The notes under the pieces were generated by a model that saw only the letters and a program-made list of their open reading frames with translations, made no database searches and was not told the origin of the DNA. Below are positions 19,523 to 29,200 of a stretch of 64,000 bases of DNA, one piece after another (position 1 is the first letter of the stretch; each line of letters starts with the position of its first letter). The stretch comes from Flavobacteriaceae bacterium PS02336 (GTDB taxonomy: Bacteria > Bacteroidota > Bacteroidia > Flavobacteriales > Flavobacteriaceae): assembly GCA_029960065.1 (NCBI GenBank), contig JASCOF010000002.1, forward strand, positions 930,001-994,000. The letters run 5' to 3'. The translations under genes were made by a program, and so were the position numbers.

Positions 19523-21537
19523 TGAAACCTATGAAAGTTAAAAATATAATTTTGAGCTTTTTGCTGTTTGGCTTATCTCTAAACGGGAATGCACAATTCG
19601 CCAACATGAATTTGAAATATGCAGACAAAAAGTATGACGAATACGCTTACGCGGATGCTATAAAAGTGTATGAAAATTTAGTAAGTAAAGAAAGTACCAA
19701 CGAACGAATATTACAGCGTTTAGCCAACTCTTATTATTTTAATGGAGAATTGACAAATGCTTTAAAATGGTATGAACAGCTGTTTATTGTAAATCCTAAT
19801 CAAGAACCAGAATATTTGTATCGTTATGGACAGTCTTTAAAATCAGCTGGGAATTACCGTAAATCAGATGAAGTTTTACAAAAATTCAATGAAAAAGCTG
19901 TTTTAGAAAAAAGATCAGATTTAATTCGAAATGGCAAAAATTATTTAGAAGAAATAAAAGAAAACTCTGGACGATTTGAAATTGCAGATGCAGGAATCAA
20001 TTCTCGCTTCTCAGATTATGGAAGTACGGTTTACAATAATAAAATTGTTTTTACTTCTGCTCGTGACACAGGCGGGGTTTTCAAACCTAATTTTGAGTGG
20101 ACAAATAAATCTTTTTCCAGATTATACACATCAGTTTTAATGCCAGATGGAAGTGTCGGAAAACCGGAACTTTTAGTAAAAAGAAAAAACGATAAATTCA
20201 ACGAATCAACTCCTATTTTTACTAAAGATGGACGAACAATGTATTTTACCCGAAACAATTATACTGACGGTAAAAGAGGAAAAAGCGATAAAGATGTCAC
20301 ACTTTTAAAATTATACCAAGCAGAATTAATTGACAACGAATGGAAAAATATTAAAGAACTTCCATTTAATAGCGATCAATACAGCACAGCGCACCCCGCT
20401 TTAAGTATTGATGAAAAGATATTATATTTTGCATCAGATATGCCGGGAACGTTAGGGCAGTCAGATATTTTTAAAGTTGTAATTAATGATGATGGAACTT
20501 TTGGCACACCGCAAAATTTAGGACCATCAATTAATACAGAAGGAAGAGAAACGTTTCCATTTATTTCTGGAGATAACGAACTTTATTTTGCTTCTGATGG
20601 ACGTCCAGGTTTAGGCGGACTTGATATTTTTGCTGTAAGAATAAAAAAAGACTCAACTTTTGATGATGTTCTTAACGTAGGAGAGCCTGTAAACAGTAAA
20701 CAAGACGATTTTGCTTTTACTATTGACAGCAAAAACAGAAACGGATTTTTTTCTTCAAATAGAGAAAATGGCCATGGTTTAGATGATATTTATAGATTTA
20801 CAGAAACAAGAAGACTAATCTGCGAACAAAATTTGTCTGGAACAATTACAGATGCTGAATCTAATGAACTTCTTGCCAATACAACATTGACATTGTTTAA
20901 TGAAAAGTTCGATCCAGTAGGAACAATTGTCACAGACGAAAAAGGAAACTACATTTTTCCTAACGTAAAATGCGGTAAAAAATATACGATAAGAACTGCA
21001 AAAACAGATTACAATGCAAAAGAAGCTTCTGTAAACATTCTAAGAGATAAAGAAACCACTTTGATGATTGGTTTAAATAAAGTATTTAAACCTCTTGTTG
21101 CAGCAAAAACAGTAGCAATTAAAAAAACAAGTATTAGTCCTGTAAAATTAGGATCAATGAGAGTTGGAGTAGATATTGCAAAACTTTTAAATCTGCCAAT
21201 GAACTTTTTTGATTTAGGAAAAGCAACCATCAAAAAAACTTCAGAGCCGCAATTGATGAAAGTGGTAAATCTTTTAAACGAATATCCAGATATGAAACTT
21301 GATATTCGTTCGCATACAGACAGCCGTTCTTCTTCAGAAAGCAACCAGATTCTTTCCGAAAAAATAGCAGAGTCAACAAAAAATTGGTTAGTTCAAAAAG
21401 GAATAAATATAGACCGATTGACCGCAAAAGGTTACGGAGAAACACAATTAGTAAATAAATGTGCCGACGGAGTGAAGTGTACAGAAAAACAACACATGCA
21501 AAACAGACGAAGCGAGTTTATCATTGTAGCAATGTAA
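19522..21537 (+). CDS. OmpA-family protein with TPR, PD40 and carboxypeptidase-regulatory-like domains
   Basis: The 671-residue protein has a signal peptide (to GNAQ), TPR-like helices (about 30-150), a WD40/PD40 beta-propeller (about 170-430, with blades such as LYFASDMPG and LYFASDGRPGLGGLDI), a small beta-sandwich (about 437-515, LSGTITDAESNELLANTT) and an OmpA peptidoglycan-binding domain (about 560-671, with DIRSHTDSR and NRRSEFII). An ATG at 19531 is an equally possible start. Such proteins regularly follow SprF/adhesin pairs and resemble PorE of the T9SS; the likely role is to anchor the export or adhesin complex to peptidoglycan. The role is inferred from family and position. Confidence 0.9.
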   Translation: MKPMKVKNIILSFLLFGLSLNGNAQFANMNLKYADKKYDEYAYADAIKVYENLVSKESTNERILQRLANSYYFNGELTNALKWYEQLFIVNPNQEPEYLYRYGQSLKSAGNYRKSDEVLQKFNEKAVLEKRSDLIRNGKNYLEEIKENSGRFEIADAGINSRFSDYGSTVYNNKIVFTSARDTGGVFKPNFEWTNKSFSRLYTSVLMPDGSVGKPELLVKRKNDKFNESTPIFTKDGRTMYFTRNNYTDGKRGKSDKDVTLLKLYQAELIDNEWKNIKELPFNSDQYSTAHPALSIDEKILYFASDMPGTLGQSDIFKVVINDDGTFGTPQNLGPSINTEGRETFPFISGDNELYFASDGRPGLGGLDIFAVRIKKDSTFDDVLNVGEPVNSKQDDFAFTIDSKNRNGFFSSNRENGHGLDDIYRFTETRRLICEQNLSGTITDAESNELLANTTLTLFNEKFDPVGTIVTDEKGNYIFPNVKCGKKYTIRTAKTDYNAKEASVNILRDKETTLMIGLNKVFKPLVAAKTVAIKKTSISPVKLGSMRVGVDIAKLLNLPMNFFDLGKATIKKTSEPQLMKVVNLLNEYPDMKLDIRSHTDSRSSSESNQILSEKIAESTKNWLVQKGINIDRLTAKGYGETQLVNKCADGVKCTEKQHMQNRRSEFIIVAM

Positions 21538-21560
21538 AAAGACTTTCTTAATACTAATAA

Positions 21561-21598
21561 AAACCCTTTTCTAAATTTTAGAAAAGGGTTTTTTATTT
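21561..21598. terminator. Bidirectional terminator between ompA-like gene and orphan gene
   Basis: A 13-bp perfect stem (AAACCCTTTTCTA / TAGAAAAGGGTTT) with a 5-nt loop has T-rich sequence on the + side and A-rich sequence on the left, so it can serve both converging genes. Confidence 0.9.
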
Positions 21599-21929
21599 AA
21601 TCGTTAACATTAGAATTTTCAAGTAAATAATTGATTTCGCTCAGAAACTCAAATTCGTCAGTTGGAATCAATTGAAGAACCGTTTCTAAAATTAGCGCAA
21701 CATCTATTGCAGATTTATAAGTTCCAGAAACCTGATGCGCATTTTGATTTAATGCCAAAATACATAGCTTGAGCATATCAGTTATAACACAACCCATTTC
21801 AGCATAATTTAGAAATTTAATTTGAGCAGCATTCATTTGAGTTTTGTCATTTAATGGCTTTAAAGTTCTGAAATATAAAGATGTAAGTTTTTTTAGATGA
21901 TCTAAATTTTTGATTTCATTTGATTCCAT
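21597..21929 (-). CDS. Small hypothetical protein, 110 residues
   Basis: I do not recognise a family. The protein is soluble, mostly helical by composition, with no signal peptide. It has regular heptad-like hydrophobic spacing and three Cys-containing stretches (MGCVITDMLKLCIL). It converges on the OmpA-like gene over a shared terminator, and faces ~760 bp of non-coding repeat-rich DNA upstream. No partner gene shares its strand. Its codon use looks like that of its neighbours. It is probably a real gene because the frame fits well with the terminator, but this is not proven. Confidence 0.6.
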   Translation of the reverse strand: MESNEIKNLDHLKKLTSLYFRTLKPLNDKTQMNAAQIKFLNYAEMGCVITDMLKLCILALNQNAHQVSGTYKSAIDVALILETVLQLIPTDEFEFLSEINYLLENSNVND

Positions 21930-22694
21930 AAATAGGATGTTTAAGCTGTAAATTAAATTTTATTATTCTTCTAAATAATTTTATGCAAGATGCTTTTAAT
22001 TTTTGTAATATTCCACATACGATAGTATGTTATTAATATTTTTCTTATTTTTTTACAAATGTATTTCAAACCAAAAGATAATAGTACGACATATATGTCG
22101 TGTTGATATCTTTCGGATATTTAACTATAAATGCTATTTTGTTTAGTCCCAGCGGGACGAAATATTTATAGAAAATATTTTTAATTTCCCGCCACAGAAC
22201 CCCATCGGGGTGACATGTCGCTCCTCTGGAGCTTTGTTTCTTTTGTCATAATTTTTCTGCTATGAATATTATGCTCCGCTGGAGCATTGTTTTTAATTAT
22301 TTAAAAATGAAACAACTCCAAGCCGGATTTTAATCCGGTTTATTAAATTGAACGCACATTAAAAAAACCGTTGGCTCAACACCTATTACGCAAATAAATA
22401 AACCGTTCCTACGGAACTCATTTGAGAATGGATAATTTATTTCAACGGATTAAAATCCGTTGCTACAATATTTTTATTCCTACGGAATTTTTTCAAAAAT
22501 TCCATAAACGTTAAAAAATCTAATTTTCTTCAAAAAACAATTCTAAACAATTTGATTCTTTACACTATAATTTTGAAAATATAAATTATGATGTATTATG
22601 TTTAAAATGAATAAGTTGAGTTTTTAAAAAATCGATTTCGTTGCAAATTGTGTTGGTTTTTGTTTTAACTTTATAAATCTAAAAATTTTTCATT
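21930..22694. other. 765-bp non-coding region with a cluster of hairpins
   Basis: No reading frame of note. The outer parts (21930-22085 and 22489-22694) are AT-rich with nothing recognisable except a weak promoter-like TAACTTTA near 22666 before the CBS gene. The middle 400 bp is full of short perfect inverted repeats, listed separately. Confidence 0.7.
22086..22488. repeat. Cluster of about ten REP-like short inverted repeats
   Basis: Inverted repeats: 22086-22101 (16-bp perfect palindrome ACGACATATATGTCGT), 22106-22120, 22146-22158 (GTCCC AGC GGGAC), 22161-22179, 22199-22211 (ACCCC ATC GGGGT), 22220-22232 (GCTCC TCT GGAGC), 22271-22287 (ATGCTCC GCT GGAGCAT), 22323-22338 (CCGGATT TT AATCCGG), 22405-22417 (GTTCC TAC GGAAC), 22443-22462 (CAACGGAT TAAA ATCCGTTG) and 22476-22488 (ATTCC TAC GGAAT). 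Six share the plan of CC, a 3-base loop, then GG. The GC-rich stems contrast with the AT-rich surroundings. They resemble extragenic palindromic repeats; no transposase is nearby. Confidence 0.8.
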
Positions 22695-23120
22695 ATGACT
22701 GTAGATCAAATACTTAAAGCAAAAGGAAGAAATGTCTATTCTATTCTTTCCAATTTCACGGTTTATGAAGCCTTAAAGGTAATGGGAGAAAAAAATATTG
22801 GGGCAATCTTAATCATTGACGACAATAATTTAAAGGGAATATTATCTGAAAGAGATTATGCCCGTAAAATTGTTTTAAAAGATAAATCTTCTAAAGAAAC
22901 TTTTGTTCACGAGATTATGGAAAGTAATGTTTTTACAGTAAAACTTTCAGATAATCTTGAAGATTGTATGGAACTTATGAGCGAAAAAAGAATAAGACAC
23001 CTGCCTGTTCTAGAAGATGGAACAGTGGTTGGAATTATTTCAATCAGTGATGTTGTAAAGGCAATTATAGAAATTCAAAAAGACACCATTAATCATTTGA
23101 ATTCTTATATTTCTCAATAA
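22695..23120 (+). CDS. CBS-domain pair protein
   Basis: The 141-residue protein is made of two CBS domains (about 5-65 and 72-130). Typical segments are IGAILIIDDNNLKGILSERD and RHLPVLEDGTVVGIISISDV. CBS pairs (Bateman modules) bind adenosyl nucleotides such as AMP or ATP and act as energy sensors. No effector domain is attached, so it is a stand-alone sensor of unknown target. It is a single-gene unit: hairpin-rich DNA upstream and a terminator 32 bp downstream. Confidence 0.92.
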   Translation: MTVDQILKAKGRNVYSILSNFTVYEALKVMGEKNIGAILIIDDNNLKGILSERDYARKIVLKDKSSKETFVHEIMESNVFTVKLSDNLEDCMELMSEKRIRHLPVLEDGTVVGIISISDVVKAIIEIQKDTINHLNSYISQ

Positions 23121-23152
23121 AGCATAGCTAAAAAAGATAAAAATTTAAAAGG

Positions 23153-23178
23153 AGTCCAATTTACGTTGGACTTTTTTT
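23153..23178 (+). terminator. Rho-independent terminator after the CBS gene
   Basis: A 7-bp stem (AGTCCAA / TTGGACT) with a 6-nt loop is followed by seven T. Confidence 0.88.
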
Positions 23179-23242
23179 ATTTATCAAAATAGAATTTCAG
23201 AAAAGAAAACGCTAAAAAGACACCATTTTAAAACAAGACTTA

Positions 23243-23250
23243 TATCTTTG
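23243..23250 (+). promoter_or_regulatory. Candidate -7 promoter element of maeB
   Basis: TATCTTTG matches TAnnTTTG exactly and lies 24 bp before the ATG, giving a leader of about 20 nt. No clear -33 element. Confidence 0.6.
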
Positions 23251-23274
23251 TAAGCTAGAATAAAAGCTAAAATA

Positions 23275-25566
23275 ATGAACAAAGAGAGTAAAAGAAGAGA
23301 AGCGTTACTGTATCACTCAGAGCCGACTCCAGGAAAAATTCAGGTAGTTCCAACAAAAAAATATGCAACCCAGAGAGACTTATCTTTGGCCTATTCGCCG
23401 GGAGTTGCAGAACCATGTTTAGCAATTGCAGAAAACATTGAAGACGTTTATAAATATACAGCAAAAGGTAATTTAGTTGCCGTAATTTCAAACGGTACAG
23501 CCGTTTTAGGTTTAGGAAATATAGGTCCAGAAGCAGGAAAACCTGTAATGGAAGGAAAAGGTTTATTATTTAAAATTTTCTCAGACATTGATGTTTTTGA
23601 TATCGAAATCGATACAGAAAATGTTGAAGAATTTATTCAAACCGTAAAAAATATTGCTCCAACTTTTGGAGGTATTAATCTTGAAGATATCAAAGCGCCA
23701 GAATCTTTTGAAATCGAAAGAAGATTAATCGAGGAATTAAATATTCCAGTAATGCATGATGATCAGCATGGAACAGCAATTATTTCTTCGGCAGCTTTAA
23801 TCAATGCACTTGAATTGGCAGGAAAAAAAGCAGAAGATGTAAAAGTAGTCGTTTCTGGAGCAGGATCTGCAGCAATTGCTTGTACAGATTTATATGTTTT
23901 ACTAGGAGTAAAAGTGGAGAATGTTTTAATGTACAACAGTAAAGGACTTTTAACAAAAGACAATCCTGCACTTTCAGATTTACAATTAAAATATGCTATT
24001 GACGGACCTCAGATTCCTTTGGCAGAAGCAGTAAAAGATGCTGATGTTTTCATCGGATTATCTTCTGGAGATATTCTTTCGCCAGAAATGCTGCTTACAA
24101 TGGCAAAAAATCCGATCGTTTTTGCAATGGCAAACCCAAATCCAGAAATCGATTATAATTTGGCTGTAGAAACTCGTAAAGATGTTATTATGGCTACGGG
24201 ACGTTCAGATTTTCCTAATCAGGTAAATAACGTTTTAGGTTTTCCTTATATTTTTAGAGGAGCTTTAGACGTAAGAGCGACTAAAATTAACGAAGAAATG
24301 AAAATGGCAGCTGTAAAAGCGTTGGCCATTTTAGCAAAAGAACCGGTTCCAGAACAAGTTAACGTAGCTTATGGTGCAACAAAACTTGGATTTGGACAAG
24401 AATATATTATTCCAAAACCATTTGATCCAAGATTGATTACTGTTGTGGCTCCTGCAGTTGCAAAAGCAGCAATGGAATCTGGAGTGGCTAAAAATCCAAT
24501 TACAGACTGGGCAGCTTATGAAGATAACCTTCGTGAGCGTATGGGGAATGACAATAAAATGGTACGTTTGATTACAAACCGTGCTAAATTAGATCCTAAA
24601 AGAATTGTTTTTGCTGAGGCAGATCAATTAAACGTTTTAAAAGCAGCTCAGATTGTTTACGAGGACGGAATTGGATTCCCAATTTTATTAGGAAACAAAG
24701 AAATTATATTAGAATTAAAAGAAGAATTAGGTTTTGATGCTGATCTTGAAATTATTGATCCTAAGACTGATGAAGAAGCTGAAAGACGTAACAGATTTGC
24801 AAAATCATTCTGGGAAACTAGAGGACGCAGAGGTGTTTCTAAATTAGATGCTGAAAAATTCATGCGCGAAAGAAACTATTTTGCAGCCATGATGGTTAAT
24901 GAAGGTGAAGCAGATGCTGTGGTTACTGGGCATTCAAGAAGTTATCCTTCGGTTGTAAAACCAATGATGCAGTTAATTCCAAAAGCACAAAATGCGTCTC
25001 TTATTGCAACTGCCAATATGATGCTTACATCTCGCGGGCCAATGTTCTTGTCAGATACTGCAATCAATATTAATCCATCTGCACAAGACTTGGTTAATAT
25101 CGCAATTATGACTTCTAAAACAGCAAAAATGTTTGGTATTGAACCGGTTATTGCAATGGTTTCATTCTCAAACTTTGGTTCTTCAAGCAGCGAAAGCGCT
25201 TCGAAAGTAAGAGAAGCAGTGGCATATTTACATAAAAATCATCCAGAAATGGTGGTTGATGGAGAGATTCAAGCAGATTTTGCTCTAAATCAAGAAATGC
25301 TGGAAGAAAAATTTCCATTCTCGAAACTGGCAGGTAAAAAAGTAAATACGTTGATTTTTCCTAACCTAGAATCGGCCAACATCACTTACAAATTATTAAA
25401 AGAATTGTACAAAGTGAATTCAATTGGACCTATTATGATGGGTATGGGCAAACCAGTTCACATTTTCCAATTAGGAGCAAGTGTAGAAGAAATGGTAAAC
25501 ATGGCTGCAATCGCGGTTATTGATGCTCAGGAAAAAGAAAGTAAAAAGAATAAAGTAACACAATAA
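23275..25566 (+). CDS. maeB: NADP-dependent malic enzyme with phosphotransacetylase-like domain (MaeB)
   Basis: The enzyme oxidatively decarboxylates malate to pyruvate with NADP, supplying NADPH. The first ~430 residues form the malic enzyme ([43 protein letters not shown] nucleotide-binding loop, [10 protein letters not shown]). Residues about 435-763 resemble phosphate acetyltransferase ([39 protein letters not shown]); in MaeB proteins this part has a regulatory role, binding acetyl-CoA. The 763-residue length is normal for the fused type. It has its own promoter-like element, and ruvA downstream has another, so it is probably monocistronic. Confidence 0.95.
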   Translation: MNKESKRREALLYHSEPTPGKIQVVPTKKYATQRDLSLAYSPGVAEPCLAIAENIEDVYKYTAKGNLVAVISNGTAVLGLGNIGPEAGKPVMEGKGLLFKIFSDIDVFDIEIDTENVEEFIQTVKNIAPTFGGINLEDIKAPESFEIERRLIEELNIPVMHDDQHGTAIISSAALINALELAGKKAEDVKVVVSGAGSAAIACTDLYVLLGVKVENVLMYNSKGLLTKDNPALSDLQLKYAIDGPQIPLAEAVKDADVFIGLSSGDILSPEMLLTMAKNPIVFAMANPNPEIDYNLAVETRKDVIMATGRSDFPNQVNNVLGFPYIFRGALDVRATKINEEMKMAAVKALAILAKEPVPEQVNVAYGATKLGFGQEYIIPKPFDPRLITVVAPAVAKAAMESGVAKNPITDWAAYEDNLRERMGNDNKMVRLITNRAKLDPKRIVFAEADQLNVLKAAQIVYEDGIGFPILLGNKEIILELKEELGFDADLEIIDPKTDEEAERRNRFAKSFWETRGRRGVSKLDAEKFMRERNYFAAMMVNEGEADAVVTGHSRSYPSVVKPMMQLIPKAQNASLIATANMMLTSRGPMFLSDTAININPSAQDLVNIAIMTSKTAKMFGIEPVIAMVSFSNFGSSSSESASKVREAVAYLHKNHPEMVVDGEIQADFALNQEMLEEKFPFSKLAGKKVNTLIFPNLESANITYKLLKELYKVNSIGPIMMGMGKPVHIFQLGASVEEMVNMAAIAVIDAQEKESKKNKVTQ

Positions 25567-25590
25567 ACGTTCTAACAAGGATTGGATAAA

Positions 25591-25625
25591 TTTGTCGTAG
25601 TTTTATGGCATTTTTGTTATATTTG
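25591..25625 (+). promoter_or_regulatory. Candidate promoter of ruvA-sprA
   Basis: A -33-like TTTG (25591-25594) and an exact -7 TATATTTG (25618-25625) are 23 bp apart, within the phylum's known range. The ATG of ruvA follows 20 bp after the motif. It may drive sprA too. Confidence 0.65.
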
Positions 25626-25644
25626 ATACTAATAAAATATATTT

Positions 25645-26226
25645 ATGATAGCACATTTGCAGGGAAAATTAGTAGAGAAAAATCCGACTGATGTTGTAAT
25701 TGATTGTGGAGGAGTTGGTTATCAGGTGAATATATCTTTGCATACTTTTTCCTTATTACCAAATTCTGAAAATATAAAATTGTATACGCATCTTCAAATC
25801 AAAGAAGATGCGCATACTTTATATGGTTTTGCTGAAAAATCGGAGCGTGAAATTTTCAGAATGTTACTTTCTGTTTCTGGAATCGGTGCTGGAATTGCCA
25901 GAACGATGCTTTCATCAATAGAACCAAAACAAATTATAAATGCTATTGCATCTGGAGATGTTGGTGTAATACAGTCTATCAAAGGGATAGGAAACAAAAC
26001 AGCACAAAGGGTTATACTCGATTTAAAGGACAAAGTGTTAAAGTTGTACGATTTGGATGAAGTTTCGGTAGTTCAAAACAATACAAATAGAGATGAAGCG
26101 TTATCTGCTTTGGAAGTTTTAGGTTTTGTTCGAAAAACTTCTGAAAAAGTAGTTGAAAAGATCTTTAAAGAAGATCCAGAAGCTACAGTAGAAACAATTA
26201 TCAAAAAGGCTTTAAAAAGCTTATAA
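25645..26226 (+). CDS. ruvA: Holliday junction DNA-binding protein RuvA
   Basis: RuvA binds Holliday junctions as a tetramer and loads RuvB. The 193-residue protein has an OB-fold N-terminal domain (MIAHLQGKLVEKNPTDVVID), two helix-hairpin-helix motifs (VSGIGAGIARTMLS and IKGIGNKTAQRVILDLKDK), and a C-terminal UBA-like domain that contacts RuvB (RDEALSALEVLGF). It lies 24 bp upstream of sprA, a linkage also known in F. johnsoniae. Confidence 0.98.
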   Translation: MIAHLQGKLVEKNPTDVVIDCGGVGYQVNISLHTFSLLPNSENIKLYTHLQIKEDAHTLYGFAEKSEREIFRMLLSVSGIGAGIARTMLSSIEPKQIINAIASGDVGVIQSIKGIGNKTAQRVILDLKDKVLKLYDLDEVSVVQNNTNRDEALSALEVLGFVRKTSEKVVEKIFKEDPEATVETIIKKALKSL

Positions 26227-26250
26227 ATTCATTTTATATAAAAGAATTCT

Positions 26251-29200
26251 ATGCGTAAAATTTGTATTTTGTTGCTGGTATTACTCTGCGGTAATGTTTT
26301 GCGCGCGCAGGTTACCCCGGCAACTCAAGATACAACTAAAACTCAATTTTCTGTTGGTAAAATTGAGATTGAAGATCCTCCAAGTATATTATCTGCTTAC
26401 AAATACGATCCCATTACAGATCGTTACATTTATACCAATTCGGTTGATGGTTTCTCCATCAACTATCCCTTGATTCTTACTCCAAAAGAATACGAAGATT
26501 TAGTCCTGAAAGAATCCAGAAGAGATTATTTCAGAAAAAAAATGGACGCTATTGATGGTAAAAAAGCGGGAGCAGAAAACGCTAAAAAAGATTTACTTCC
26601 AAGATATTACATTAATTCAAGTCTGTTCGAAAGTATTTTTGGTAGTAATACTATTGATGTAAAGCCCACAGGTTCAGTAGAAATGGACTTAGGTCTGCGT
26701 TATACTAAACAAGATAATCCGTCATTTTCTCCAAGAAACAGATCCAGTCTGACTTTTGATTTTGATCAAAGAATCAGTATGAGTTTAATGGGTAAAATTG
26801 GAACTCGTTTAGAAGTTAATGCGAACTATGATACCCAGTCAACCTTTGCGTTTCAGAATTTATTTAAACTGGCTTATACGCCTTCTGAAGATGATATTGT
26901 TCAGAAAGTGGAAGTTGGTAATGTCAGTATGCCTTTAAACAGTACTTTAATTAGAGGTGCTCAGAGTTTATTTGGGGTTAAGACACAGCTGCAATTTGGT
27001 AAGACAACGATTACTGGAGTATTCTCAGAACAAAAGTCCCAGACCAAAAGTATAGTCGCAGAAGGTGGAGGAACAGTTCAAAACTTCGATTTGTTTGCAT
27101 TAGACTACGATAATGACCGACATTTCTTCTTATCGCAATACTTTAGAAATAAATATGATGCTTCATTAAGAAATTACCCGCTTATCGATAGCCGTGTTCA
27201 GGTTACAAGGTTAGAAGTATGGGTAACCAATAAACAAAATAGGGTAACAACGACCAGCAATAACTTAAGAAATATTGTCGCACTTCAGGATTTAGGTGAA
27301 GGACAGGTTAACGGTGTTCCTGACAATCAAGTTGTGGTTATTACAAATCCAGCAGGATTTTTTAATAACCCAATAGATTCTCCTACAGATAATACAAACA
27401 ATAAATATGATCCAGCTACTATAGGAAAGGCGGGAGGGTATTTAAATTCTAATATTCGAGAAATTGTTACGGCGTCTTCTGGGTTTAATAATACGAATGT
27501 AAGCGAAGGAACAGATTATTCGATTTTGGAAAATGCTAGAAAATTAACCACAAACGAGTATACTTTTAATTCGCAGTTAGGATATATTTCGTTGCAGCAG
27601 CGTTTAGCAAATGATGAAATTCTTGCTGTTGCGTTCGAATATACCGTAGGAGGACAAGTGTATCAAGTTGGAGAATTTGGTAGTGATGGTGTAGATGCAA
27701 CAGTAGTTACGGGAAGTAATACGAATGGAAATCAAGCCGTTATTACACAGAGTTTAGTTTTAAAAATGCTGAAAAGCAGTTTAACAAACGTTAACAATCC
27801 AGTTTGGAACTTGATGATGAAAAACGTTTATCAAATTCCTCAGGCATATCAAATCAAACAAGAAGATTTTAGGCTTAACATTCTTTATACAGATCCATCA
27901 CCAATCAATTATATTACTCCGGTAACGGGAACAAATTTCCCATCAAATCCTGCTCCAGAAAATATGGTGGAGAAAACACCTTTATTGAATGTTTTCAATC
28001 TAGACCGTTTAAATTATAATAATGATCCGCAGACCGGTGGAGACGGTTTCTTTGATTATGTTCCAGGAGTAACTGTAGATGTCCAAAATGCCCGAATTAT
28101 TTTTACAACAAAAGAACCTTTTGGAGAACTTTTGTTTAGAAAATTAGACAACGGAGGAGGAAATTATAACGATCCTGCAACGTACAATGCCAATCAGCAG
28201 AAATATGTATTCCGAAACATGTATCGAAATACACAGGCTGGAGCTTTACAAGACAGTGATAAAAACAAATTCTTATTACGAGGAAAATATAAATCTTCGG
28301 GCAGCAGCGGTATTCCAATTGGAGCATTCAATGTGCCGCAAGGTTCCGTTGTTGTAACGGCTGCAGGAAGAGTTTTGGTAGAAGGTGTAGATTACAGTGT
28401 CGATTATCAATTAGGAAGAGTACAGATTTTAGATCCGTCGCTTCAGGCTTCTAATACGCCAATTGAAGTTTCTTTAGAAAATAATTCAATTTTTGGACAG
28501 CAGACCAGAAGATTTATGGGACTAAATGTAGAACATAAAATTTCTGATAATTTTGTCCTTGGCGGAACAGTCTTAAAAATGACAGAACGCCCTTTTACTC
28601 AAAAATCAAGCTACGGACAAGAATCAGTAAATAATACTATTTTTGGTTTTAATGGAAACTATGCAACTGAAGTTCCTTTCTTGACCAGATTAGCAAATAA
28701 ATTACCAAATGTTGATACAGACGTTCCTTCCAATCTTTCGATTCGTGGAGAAGTAGCATTTTTAAAACCAGATGCTCCAAAAGCAAGTGATTTTGAAGGG
28801 GAAGCAACCATTTATATTGATGACTTTGAAGGTTCGCAGACTACTATCGATATGAGGTCTGCTTTTGCTTGGAGTTTGGCTTCAACACCATTTATTACTT
28901 CTATAAACGATAATACTTTTAATGCAGGTTCTAGCACATTAGAATATGGTTATAAACGCGCAAAATTAGCTTGGTATACAATTGATCCTGTTTTTTATGC
29001 TTCAAAACCATCTGGAATTTCAAATGATGATTTGTCTTTAAACTCTACAAGAAGAGTTTACAGCAGAGAACTTTATCCAAATACAGATATTGCCCAAGGA
29101 CAGATTCAAGTTATAAATACGCTTGATTTAACCTATTATCCATCAGACAGAGGGCCTTATAATAACAATCCTAATTTTGGAACAACGAATCCTTCGACCA

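Noticed and set aside
22086..22488. CRISPR array
   Set aside because: The repeats differ in sequence and spacing, and there are no equal spacers or cas genes.
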